A stretch of DNA of 18,477 nt from an uncultured Chloroflexota bacterium (GTDB taxonomy: Bacteria; Chloroflexota; Anaerolineae; Anaerolineales; Anaerolineaceae). The notes beneath the pieces are model-generated. The model was not told the DNA's origin, ran no database searches, and saw only the letters and a program-made list of their open reading frames with translations. Position 1 is the first letter of the stretch; every line of letters begins with the position of its first letter. The position numbers were made by a program, and so were the translations under genes. The stretch is taken from NCBI GenBank assembly GCA_902795255.1, contig CADBKS010000036.1, forward strand, positions 1 through 18,477. Reading direction: 5' to 3'. This document shows positions 1 through 6,122 of the stretch, piece after piece.

Positions 1-2
1 CT

Positions 3-37
3 GCCATATGCTTCCTGCCGCCTGCCGGGTGCCTGCA
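3..37. repeat. possible degenerate heptad repeat at the left edge
   Basis: Five successive 7-bp units starting with GC (for example GCTTCCT and GCCGCCT) can be read in constant phase here. The stretch lies beyond the stop codon and hairpin of the aroD fragment, much as the clear copy at 13328-13390 follows the M42 gene. It is short, has no clear dyad, and may be chance. Confidence 0.25.
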
Positions 38-81
38 GGCTTGTAAAGTCTGTCAAATACACACCCTGTGAAACATGTTCC

Positions 82-99
82 GTGCCGCCGATGCGGCAC
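82..99. other. small GC-rich hairpin downstream of aroD fragment
   Basis: A perfect stem GTGCCGC / GCGGCAC with a 4-base loop begins 13 bp beyond the aroD stop codon. No run of U follows on the minus strand, so it is at best a weak or Rho-type 3' end signal. Confidence 0.3.
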
Positions 100-111
100 C
101 TCAAAGTTAGA

Positions 112-339
112 TTATAGCTTATCTCCATAGTATGCGCAAATATACGCATCCAATGTCGCCGCATCCATCTGTCCGGGTGCGCTCTCCCCCATCTGCAGTG
201 AGGCACCGCCGGAGGCAAAGGTGATGCAGGAGCCGAACTCACCGCCGCAGATTCTTGTCTCCTTGCCCAGTTCACCCATGGAAAGTGCGATGAAAGGACG
301 TTTGGCATATTCATCACGCATGACGCAGGCAGCCGTAAG
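112..339 (-). pseudogene. aroD: C-terminal fragment of type I 3-dehydroquinate dehydratase
   Basis: About 75 residues match the end of type I 3-dehydroquinate dehydratase, the shikimate-pathway enzyme that converts 3-dehydroquinate to 3-dehydroshikimate. Visible landmarks are a helix of the form MRDEYAKRPF, the strand IALSMGELG, the substrate-binding Arg in TRICGGEFGS and the lid loop ESAPGQ. The catalytic His and Schiff-base Lys lie in the missing N-terminal two thirds, so the fragment cannot be active. Similarity starts near 339, exactly where the ABC ATPase reading frame loses its own similarity, and the two frames differ. The ATG of the open frame at 378 lies inside the ATPase gene and is not a real start. 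The family call rests on remembered motifs. The fragment may be a deletion scar or an assembly chimera. Confidence 0.75.
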
Positions 340-658
340 CCACATTGTCGAACACGTTATAATGCGGCAGCAGCGCATAGCTCTGGAAAACCATCGCCGT
401 ATCGCGCTTGTTCGGGGTCAGTTCATTGACCGCCTCATCCCCGATATAGATCTCGCCTTCATCCGGGCTTTCAAAACCCGCGATCATACGCAGGGTCGTG
501 GTTTTACCGCAGCCGGAAGGGCCGAGCAGCGTGACAAAGGATCCCGGTTCAATATCCAGTGAAGTATCCTTCACCGCGTAAAAATCTTTTCCCGTCTTCG
601 GATCCTGATAAATTTTTGAGATATGGTCGAGGCGAACACCTTTCTTGATCTTTCCCAT
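314..658 (-). pseudogene. truncated ATPase of importer A (N-terminal part only)
   Basis: This encodes the start of an ABC importer ATPase of the PotA/FbpC/UgpC class, which powers a permease from the cytoplasmic side. Walker A GPSGCGKTT is at residues 46-54 and the Q-loop Gln at 92 (FQSYALLPH). The helical-domain entry NVFDNVAYG ends at residue 109, five foreign residues follow, and then a stop. Signature LSGGQ, Walker B, D-loop, H-loop and the C-terminal TOBE region are all absent; complete family members are about 340-380 residues. The ATG lies 2 bp after the permease stop, and its AAGGAGG sits inside the end of the permease gene, so the two are translationally coupled. As it stands importer A has no functional ATPase unless another one serves it or the junction is artefactual. 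Confidence 0.85.
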
Positions 659-660
659 GA

Positions 661-2373
661 CTAATCCTCCTTGATATTTCTGCTGGTGCCAAAGTATTTC
701 ATGAACAGATTCATCAGCAGAACGGCACCGTAGGTGATGATGATCAGTATTGTTGCAAACGCGCAGGCCAGGCTGTAGGAGCCCTTTTCAGCGAATTCAT
801 TGATCTGTACCGTGATGAGCAGGAACTGCGGTGTGACCAGCAGGATGATCGCAGAAATCGCCGTGATGCTGCGGACGAACGCCGTCACGAGGCCGGAGAG
901 GAAGGAATCCTTGATCAGCGGGAGCGTGACGGTCATGAAGACCTTGAAGCTGTCCGCGCCCATGTCATAAGCCGATTCCTCGATCGACTTATCGATCTGG
1001 CGCAGGGCGGAGATCCCGGAACGGGTGCCGGTCGGCAGGGAACGGACGATGAAGACGATGATCAGGATCGCCCCCGTTCCGTAAAGTCCCTGCAGGAATC
1101 CGGTCCGGAACACGCCGCTGGAGAAACCGCGGATGTACCCGACACCGAGCACCGTCCCCGGAACGGCCATGGCCAGCATGGAGACTGCTTCAATGAAGCC
1201 CTTGGATTTGAAATTCCGCTTGACCACCAGGTAGGAGATGATCATGGAAAGCAGCGCTGTGATCGGGGAGGCGATCAGGGACAGCACGAAGGAGTCCTTG
1301 AAGGCCTTGAAGCCCTTATAGCGCGTGAAGACCAGCTGGAACCATTTCCCGGTGAGCGGGAAGAACTTGCGGCCCCAGGTCGGGAAGAATGCGCCGATCG
1401 GTACGCAGATGTACATGGCGATGACGAAAATTGCGACGGCCGTGCACAGGATGGTGAGCGGGATCTTGACGCTGCGGTCTTCCATCAGCATGCGGGCGCG
1501 GGAGGCCTTGCCGGTCAGGGTCGCTGCCGTCTTGGCTTCGAGGTAATATTTCTGCACCATGAACATGACCAGGGTGATGCACAGCAGGACCACAGCCATC
1601 GCGGCGGCGCCGGCCTTGTCGTAGGCACCGGTGATCTGCAGGTAGATCGTCGTTGCCAGTGTGTCATAGGAACCGCCGATAAGCATCGGGTTGGCGAAGT
1701 CTGCGATGGATTCGATGAAAGTCACCAGGAAGGCATTGCCGAGACCCGGCAGCATCAGCGGCAGCGTCACATCCAGAAATACGCGCCAGCGTCCTGCACC
1801 CATATCGCGGGCGGCTTCTTCAAGGGACGGGTCGATGTTTTTCAGCAGACCCTTCAGCATCATGTAGCAGACCGGGAAGAAGGTCAGCGTCTGGACGATG
1901 ACGATCCCCCAGTACCCGTAAACACTGTTGTCATAGATCCCGAGCAGGTGCCGGGTGATGATCCCGGCTTTCCCGAAGAGCATGATCATCGAAAGCGAAA
2001 GCACGAAAGGAGGTGAAACCACCGGAAGCATGGAGACGACCTTGAACAGGCCGCCCACAAACTTGTTCAGCCGGACGTACACTTCCACATAAGCGAAGAG
2101 CAGGCCGACGAAAGTCGAAAGCAGACCGACCACGAACCCGACTTTGAGGGTGTTGGTGATGGATCTGCGGAAGTTCGGCATATCAAAGATCCGCTTGAAC
2201 ACGGAAAATGAAAAGCCTCCGTCCCCCACAAAGCTGTCCACCAGCAGGATGGCCAGCGGATAGAGAATAAACAGGGTAAGGAAGGCGATCAGCACAACGA
2301 TCGTGGTGACCATGATCGGGTCGCCGAACAGTTTTTTGCGGTCGAGCGCTGCGCCCTGACGGGTCCTTGCCAT
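661..2373 (-). CDS. two-domain permease of importer A (Fe3+/spermidine type)
   Basis: A 570-residue inner-membrane protein with two fused binding-protein-dependent permease domains, the architecture of FbpB, ThiP and related iron(III), thiamine and phosphonate importers. Each half carries an EAA coupling loop that docks on the ATPase: EEAARDMGAGRWRVF from residue 185 and EESAYDMGADSFKVF from 465, both followed by TLPL. Hydrophobic segments are dense at 20-48, 75-100, 115-135, 150-175, 210-235 and 255-275, with a matching set in the second half. AAAGGAGG lies 8 bp before the ATG. The gene sits between the binding protein (separated by a terminator and a repeat element) and the truncated ATPase (2 bp). 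The substrate is not predictable. Confidence 0.92.
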   Translation of the reverse strand: MARTRQGAALDRKKLFGDPIMVTTIVVLIAFLTLFILYPLAILLVDSFVGDGGFSFSVFKRIFDMPNFRRSITNTLKVGFVVGLLSTFVGLLFAYVEVYVRLNKFVGGLFKVVSMLPVVSPPFVLSLSMIMLFGKAGIITRHLLGIYDNSVYGYWGIVIVQTLTFFPVCYMMLKGLLKNIDPSLEEAARDMGAGRWRVFLDVTLPLMLPGLGNAFLVTFIESIADFANPMLIGGSYDTLATTIYLQITGAYDKAGAAAMAVVLLCITLVMFMVQKYYLEAKTAATLTGKASRARMLMEDRSVKIPLTILCTAVAIFVIAMYICVPIGAFFPTWGRKFFPLTGKWFQLVFTRYKGFKAFKDSFVLSLIASPITALLSMIISYLVVKRNFKSKGFIEAVSMLAMAVPGTVLGVGYIRGFSSGVFRTGFLQGLYGTGAILIIVFIVRSLPTGTRSGISALRQIDKSIEESAYDMGADSFKVFMTVTLPLIKDSFLSGLVTAFVRSITAISAIILLVTPQFLLITVQINEFAEKGSYSLACAFATILIIITYGAVLLMNLFMKYFGTSRNIKED

Positions 2374-2410
2374 AAGCGATCCTCCTTTCAGATCAAAGAA
2401 TTAAGGGCCG

Positions 2411-2480
2411 GGAATCAGGGATCAGGAATCAAGGATCACGGAAACTGCAGGCAGTCCTTTATTCCTGACTCCCAACTCCC
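2411..2480. repeat. heptad-phased inverted repeat element, copy 1
   Basis: Seventy bases divide exactly into ten 7-bp units in unbroken phase. The left units are of the form GGAATCA or GGGATCA, the middle is TGCAGGC, and the right units are the complement type (TATTCCT, GACTCCC, AACTCCC). The two halves pair as a stem of about 18 bp with one bulge and one mismatch. It lies between the terminator after the binding-protein gene and the permease ribosome site. Copies of the same design, but different sequence, are at 9591-9653 and 13328-13390. Confidence 0.8.
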
Positions 2481-2533
2481 GTTTTGCGGCGGCAGGACCG
2501 GTTTTTCCTGTCTCTGCCCCGCCATACAGGTGT

Positions 2534-2567
2534 AAAAAAGAGGATGGCGGAAAACTCCGCCATCCTC
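2534..2567 (-). terminator. intrinsic terminator between binding protein and permease (importer A)
   Basis: A perfect 12-bp stem (GAGGATGGCGGA with its complement) around an AAAC loop is followed on the minus strand by six U. It begins 17 bp after the stop of the binding-protein gene and lies upstream of the permease in the same direction. Partial read-through would give more binding protein than membrane components. Confidence 0.9.
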
Positions 2568-2583
2568 CATCAGACAAACTCAG

Positions 2584-3663
2584 TTAGTTGGTCTGGAAGC
2601 GGCCTTCACCGGTGTCAGCGCCGGAGTTGGCAAGAGCGTCCATAACTTCGCTGATATAGGTCTTGATGTTCGCGGTCGCGTCTTCGAAGTCATAGTCCAT
2701 GACGTTTTCCGGATCGAGACCGAAGTCGTAGGCAGCCTGCGGCTGTTTCGCATTGTCAAGGACCAGGAACTGGTAGGAACCGTTTTCGGCACCAAGTTCA
2801 ACACATTCCGGAGACAGGGCATATTCCAGCCACAGTTTCGCAGCGTTCGGATGGGCAGCGCCCTTGAACATGGCGGTCGCACCGATTTCGAAGGAGGTGC
2901 CGGTGGACGGGATGACCAGACCGATGTTGTCATAGCCGTTGTCCAGGATCTGGGTGATGCCGTCGTGCAGGAAGCCGATGCCGATCACGCACTCGCCGGT
3001 GCCGACGTTCTTGGACGGGCCGGAGCCGGACTTGGTGTAGACTTCGATGTTCTTATCCAGGTCGACAAGATACTGGATGCCTTCATCGTGGCCGTATTTC
3101 TGGATCATGGTGTTGATGACCAGTTTCGCGGTGCCGGCAGTGTTGTAGTTGGACAGCCAGATCAGTCCCTTATATTCGGGTTTGAGCAGGTCAGCCCAGT
3201 CCTGCGGAGCTTCCAGACCCATGCGGTCCAGTTCTTCCTGGTTGACCATGAAGCCGAGGATGCCTTTGTAGATGCCGAACCAGTAGCCGTCAGCATGTCT
3301 GTACATCGGGCTGGTCAGGTGAGCGGCGTTTTCGGGTTCATAAGCTTCCAGAAGGCCTTCGGCCGCGACCACATTGTACGGGTCGGTCGTGCCGCCGAAC
3401 CAGACGTCAGCGGAAGGATTGCCGTTTTCTTCTTCGATCTTGGCCTGGACTTCACCGGTGGAAAGACGCTGGTAGGTCGTCTTGATACCGTACAGATCCT
3501 GGAAATGCTGGGTGGCTGCGGCAAGATATTCTTCTTCGCAGGAACCGTAAACGACCAGTTCGCCTTCTGCCTGAGCGGCGGCGATCAGTTCGTCAGACTG
3601 TGCCATGGCAGCGCTTGAGATGACCATGAGCATGACGAATACGAGAGCAATGATTTTTTTCAT
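2584..3663 (-). CDS. solute-binding protein of importer A (Fe3+/AfuA-like type)
   Basis: A 359-residue secreted binding protein of the type 2 periplasmic fold, resembling the AfuA/FbpA/PhnS group. A Sec signal (MKK, hydrophobic core, AMA before QSDE) is clear, with no lipobox Cys. Landmarks are ELVVYGSCEEEY near the mature start, STGEVQAKIEEE, SADVWFGG, and the hinge-proximal block VGTGECVIGIGF. The adjacent Tyr pair of classical ferric-binding proteins is not evident, so organic or phosphate-bearing ligands are as likely as iron. The ATG at 3663 is chosen because AAAGGAG lies 10 bp before it and the signal peptide starts there; the frame continues upstream to a GTG without support. It is the first gene of its operon, 109 bp after the promoter -10, and is followed by a strong terminator. 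Confidence 0.92.
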   Translation of the reverse strand: MKKIIALVFVMLMVISSAAMAQSDELIAAAQAEGELVVYGSCEEEYLAAATQHFQDLYGIKTTYQRLSTGEVQAKIEEENGNPSADVWFGGTTDPYNVVAAEGLLEAYEPENAAHLTSPMYRHADGYWFGIYKGILGFMVNQEELDRMGLEAPQDWADLLKPEYKGLIWLSNYNTAGTAKLVINTMIQKYGHDEGIQYLVDLDKNIEVYTKSGSGPSKNVGTGECVIGIGFLHDGITQILDNGYDNIGLVIPSTGTSFEIGATAMFKGAAHPNAAKLWLEYALSPECVELGAENGSYQFLVLDNAKQPQAAYDFGLDPENVMDYDFEDATANIKTYISEVMDALANSGADTGEGRFQTN

Positions 3664-3687
3664 ATTTCTAAACTCCTTTTTGTTTTC

Positions 3688-3701
3688 ACGGCAAATGCCG
3701 T
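3688..3701. promoter_or_regulatory. short dyad in the leader of importer A
   Basis: The sequence ACGGCAAATGCCGT forms a 5-bp perfect stem about 25 bp upstream of the binding-protein start, within the transcribed leader and just before the ribosome site. It could be an operator or an RNA hairpin affecting translation. Nothing identifies a regulator. Confidence 0.3.
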
Positions 3702-3771
3702 AATTCACGATTCGGAAGGCAGTCTTTTTTATGATTTTTCAGGCTCGCTTTTCTGTATCTTCGCGTTACTA

Positions 3772-3800
3772 ATTATAGCCCCGTGCCCCTGAAAAGTCAA
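3772..3800 (-). promoter_or_regulatory. sigma-A promoter of importer A
   Basis: On the minus strand TTGACT and a perfect TATAAT are separated by exactly 17 bp. Transcription would start near 3765, giving a leader of about 100 bases before the binding-protein gene. No other good promoter is seen in the 3709-3919 gap. Confidence 0.85.
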
Positions 3801-3836
3801 TCTGCGGGCCTCCTGATTTTTTTCTTAATCCCGGCG

Positions 3837-3900
3837 GGCAGATGTACTGAAAGACGGACATCTGCCAACCGGAAATAGCCGAAAACACCCGTTTTCGGCT
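3837..3900 (-). terminator. paired hairpins after the unknown gene 3920-4963
   Basis: Two perfect stems lie back to back: a 10-bp stem AGCCGAAAAC with loop ACCC at 3877-3900, and a 9-bp stem GGCAGATGT at 3837-3866. They begin 20 bp after the stop codon of the minus-strand gene at 3920 and lie just before the importer A promoter. Neither is followed by a good U-run on the minus strand, so this is a probable 3' end structure rather than a textbook intrinsic terminator. Confidence 0.5.
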
Positions 3901-3919
3901 GATCACCGGTCCGGCAGCG

Positions 3920-4963
3920 TCAGGCGCCGGGCGCGCGTCCCCCTTTCCGTTCCTCCGCGATCATGCGCGAGTACTTTTCCCAAACCAGCTGCAGGTTCTC
4001 ATCGAACTCCTGCTTCAGCTCCCGGGCTGAGACCTTCTTTTCGGCCTTTTTCTCCGCCGGTGCGGCGCCCGGTGCCGGGAAATCTTCCGGATCCGTGAAG
4101 GATTCATTTAAGAATATTTCATAATTATTATTAACAATATTTAATCTATTGGATCTTTCCTTTCCGGATGGCTGCGGAAGACAGGCGGATTTCCGATCTG
4201 TTTCCGGATGTGTTTGGCGGGTATTGATTTCTTTTAAAATTGTTAAGGTATTTGAAATATTGTTTTCTGTATTATTTAATGTATTGCCGGATTTGCCGTT
4301 CTGCTCCTCCCGGAGCGCGGCGATCGCTACCCGGTCCATCGGGAAAGCGGACGGGCGCCTGAAGACCGGCGGCTCCGATTTCGGACCGCAGTCATACTGT
4401 TTATTGCCGAACGCACGTCCGGTGATGGTTCCGTCATTTCCTTTGTGATTGTAGAAATATCCGAAGAAATAGTTGTATTTTTTCGTGTGTGTCGCGCGCA
4501 GGCGGGCCAGCAGATTGAAGTAACGGAAATCCATATCCAGCAGCTCCGGTGAAAAGTTCCGGCCGGACTTGCGGATCTGTTCCGACAGTGCGGTGTCGAG
4601 TTTGCGGTAATTGAAAGAAGCCATGCCGTAAAGCTTCGCCAGGGAAAGCTGGCCGAGGGTCGGGAATGGCATCTTCTCCTGTTCCATAGCCGCTTTGACG
4701 ATGCAGCTGCCCGCCAGGTATTTGATCCCCTTTTCCAGCACCGCGCAGATGCGCAGGTAATCCGCTGACTGACGGTTATACAGAGTGCTGAGTTCGAAGA
4801 TCATTTCGACCCGTTCCAGCATCCGTTCGGACATCTCCGTGAAGCTGACCGGATCCGTGCTGAAATCATCGATCGATTCGAACGGCAGCTCCGCCGCGTT
4901 CGCGTCCGCGGATGCGGTGCCCAGAAGCATATCCATTTCGTCCGTAAGCTTCCCGCCGTCCAT
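3920..4963 (-). CDS. unrecognised cytoplasmic protein with Asn-rich middle
   Basis: A 347-residue protein that I do not recognise. There is no signal peptide or membrane segment. Residues 1-190 look folded and helical (for example ERMLERVEMIFELSTLYNRQ and NFRKSG-like basic stretches near FSPELLDMDFRYFNLLARL). Residues about 205-300 are polar and Asn-rich (NNTENNISN, LNIVNNNYEIF), and the last 45 form a charged, probably coiled helix (ARELKQEFDENLQLVWEKYS). The DNA of the middle part (about 4085-4300) is strikingly AT-rich beside its GC-rich neighbours. The ATG at 4963 follows AAAGGAG by 8 bp; an ATG at 5020 lacks a proper ribosome site and would translate the palindrome. A perfect palindrome lies just upstream and another unknown gene is divergent. 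Confidence 0.75.
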   Translation of the reverse strand: MDGGKLTDEMDMLLGTASADANAAELPFESIDDFSTDPVSFTEMSERMLERVEMIFELSTLYNRQSADYLRICAVLEKGIKYLAGSCIVKAAMEQEKMPFPTLGQLSLAKLYGMASFNYRKLDTALSEQIRKSGRNFSPELLDMDFRYFNLLARLRATHTKKYNYFFGYFYNHKGNDGTITGRAFGNKQYDCGPKSEPPVFRRPSAFPMDRVAIAALREEQNGKSGNTLNNTENNISNTLTILKEINTRQTHPETDRKSACLPQPSGKERSNRLNIVNNNYEIFLNESFTDPEDFPAPGAAPAEKKAEKKVSARELKQEFDENLQLVWEKYSRMIAEERKGGRAPGA

Positions 4964-4988
4964 TCTCTCTCCTTTCACCCTCAGCCGG

Positions 4989-5019
4989 TGAGTCAGGCGT
5001 ACCTGGTACGCCTGACTCA
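4989..5019. promoter_or_regulatory. perfect 31-bp palindrome upstream of the 3920-4963 gene
   Basis: Arms of 15 bp (TGAGTCAGGCGTACC and its exact complement) flank one T. It lies 25 bp upstream of the ATG of the minus-strand gene, just before its ribosome site. The inner 12 bases GTCAGGCGTACC recur as a half-site at 5120-5131 beside a -10 box on the other strand. This fits an operator shared by the divergent pair, although a leader-RNA hairpin is an alternative. No U-run follows in either direction. Confidence 0.6.
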
Positions 5020-5110
5020 TTTCCTGAATTCGCGTTGTTATGATGAGTTTACGTCAGGAGAAACAAAAAATAAAGGGACAATGTTGCCCCTTGATTTTTC
5101 ATAAAAATGT

Positions 5111-5140
5111 GGTATGCGGGTCAGGCGTACCGGATATAAT
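5111..5140 (+). promoter_or_regulatory. putative activated promoter with half-site
   Basis: A perfect TATAAT at 5135-5140 has no recognisable -35 at 16-18 bp. Instead GTCAGGCGTACC, one arm of the palindrome at 4989-5019, ends 3 bp before the -10 box. With an upstream GGTATGC it forms a loose dyad over the -35 region. The arrangement suggests a regulator-dependent promoter for the plus-strand gene at 5235, with a leader of about 90 bases. Confidence 0.5.
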
Positions 5141-5234
5141 ATTCTTATCAGCAGTTACCCGGATAAAACAATGCACAAGAGGATGGCATTATTGCTGGCA
5201 GACAAAAAACAGTATTGATGGGGGAATACGGATC

Positions 5235-5615
5235 ATGTTTGAACCAAAATTACCGGACGGGTTTACTCAGGTAAAACAGTTATCCAGAAATATGGAACAT
5301 GGCTTGGGATTATATTACTGTCTTGAGATACTGAGTATCGTTCAGGATCCGGCAGGCAGGTCATTCGTGCGCCGTTATACAAATACCTGCGACACCGGAG
5401 CGAACGGAAGACCGGAGACTTTTATTACGGATCTCTGCTTTATGATCCGTGAAGAGGCTCCCGTTTCCGGCATCAGTGAAAAGAACTGGCGGGAATTTAT
5501 AGCGGATTCGGAGCTGCATCCGTCTGTTGTCATTGAAAGATCCAACGGGATCTATGTAAATATGGAAATATGGGATGATCTGCATAAAAATCCGAGTGAA
5601 ACCGGTGTATGCTGA
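5235..5615 (+). CDS. unrecognised small protein, 126 residues
   Basis: A small soluble protein that I cannot assign. It starts MFEPKLPDGFTQVKQLSRNM and contains a plausible beta-rich core (GLYYCLEILSIVQDPAGRSFVRRYTN, split here as one folded stretch), a Cys-containing loop TNTCDTGANGRPETF and an acidic C-terminal helix ending SETGVC. No signal, membrane segment or known catalytic motif is visible. The ATG at 5235 is preferred because a purine-rich GATGGGGG lies about 10 bp upstream; the frame is open back to 5040, but that part overlaps the promoter and reads like non-coding DNA. A strong terminator follows 40 bp downstream. Its codons are more AT-rich than those of the transporters, hinting at different ancestry. 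Confidence 0.6.
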   Translation: MFEPKLPDGFTQVKQLSRNMEHGLGLYYCLEILSIVQDPAGRSFVRRYTNTCDTGANGRPETFITDLCFMIREEAPVSGISEKNWREFIADSELHPSVVIERSNGIYVNMEIWDDLHKNPSETGVC

Positions 5616-5654
5616 AAAACTCGGCATGACCGCCCCGGCGGCTGCCAAATGAAT

Positions 5655-5696
5655 AAAAAAGCTGACAGCGGGGAAGCCCCCTCTGTCAGCTTTTTT
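5655..5696 (+). terminator. bidirectional intrinsic terminator
   Basis: An 8-bp stem GCTGACAG / CTGTCAGC with an additional inner GGGG/CCCC pairing is flanked by six A on the left and six T on the right. It therefore has a U-run in both directions. It ends the plus-strand gene at 5235-5615 and would stop anything arriving from the AT-rich island. Confidence 0.9.
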
Positions 5697-6024
5697 GATG
5701 GTAAAAGGGCGTTCAGGCAGTGCCCGGTCTTTGGGCTTTGGTAAATGATGGCTGCTGCTATACAAAACTATACCGATCGCAATGCCAGCGGATGAGCAGT
5801 TGCTCTGCAGGTATGGGGCAATTGAAAAATTGCAGAGCCGGAGACTTTAGAAAAGCATACCTATAGTCAGCCATGAGAAATATATTTTCTAATGATGTGG
5901 CAGGGAGCAAACTTGTGTATCTTACATAAGATTTGGACTGCAATCTTTTTGCTTTTATCTTTGTTGCCTGACTTCGTTTGAACGAATATAATATGTTCAT
6001 TGGAAGGCTCTTTTTTCTTTGAAA
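5697..6024. other. AT-rich island with hairpins and no confident gene
   Basis: This stretch is clearly richer in AT than its surroundings. The longest minus-strand frame (5758-6000, 80 codons) has a poor ribosome site and no recognisable protein character, and a 22-codon plus frame starting at 5782 is equally unsupported. Structures seen: a stem GCTCTGCA / TGCAGAGC spanning 5802-5838 with a nested GCAATT-GAAA-AATTGC hairpin at 5818-5833, an imperfect stem around 5910-5930, and a palindrome TTCGTT-TG-AACGAA at 5973-5986. It could be a degraded mobile or RNA element. I do not recognise it. Confidence 0.4.
5964..5992 (+). promoter_or_regulatory. possible plus-strand promoter in the AT-rich island
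   Basis: TTGCCT and a perfect TATAAT are 17 bp apart, and the palindrome TTCGTT-TG-AACGAA fills most of the spacer, where an operator would sit. No gene follows; transcription would run straight into the 44-bp palindrome at 6025 and give only a short RNA. Confidence 0.35.
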
Positions 6025-6068
6025 TAACTAAATAAAAGTCGCGACATGTCGCGACTTTTATTTAGTTA
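6025..6068 (-). terminator. perfect 44-bp palindrome, probable terminator of importer B
   Basis: All 44 bases are self-complementary (22-base arms, no spacer). The core is two copies of the 8-bp palindrome GTCGCGAC joined by AT, flanked by AAAA/TTTT and further A/T-rich arms. It begins 55 bp beyond the stop of the ATPase gene on the minus strand, and the arm after the GC core supplies a U-rich tail. It should work in both directions. Confidence 0.8.
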
Positions 6069-6122
6069 CAGCATTCTGAGGGGAACTTATTCCCGCCGGA
6101 AGCTGTTCCAATCACCGACAGC

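Noticed and set aside
2411..2480. CRISPR-like array
   Set aside because: Units of 7 bp without spacers and with inverted symmetry do not fit a CRISPR array.
5973..5998. LexA (SOS) box near the AT-rich island
   Set aside because: GAAC and GTTC half-sites are present, but the spacing is 11 bp and not the 4 bp of the Bacillus-type box.
5758..6000. Minus-strand 80-codon open frame
   Set aside because: Weak ribosome site, unusual composition and no recognisable fold; left as part of the AT-rich island.
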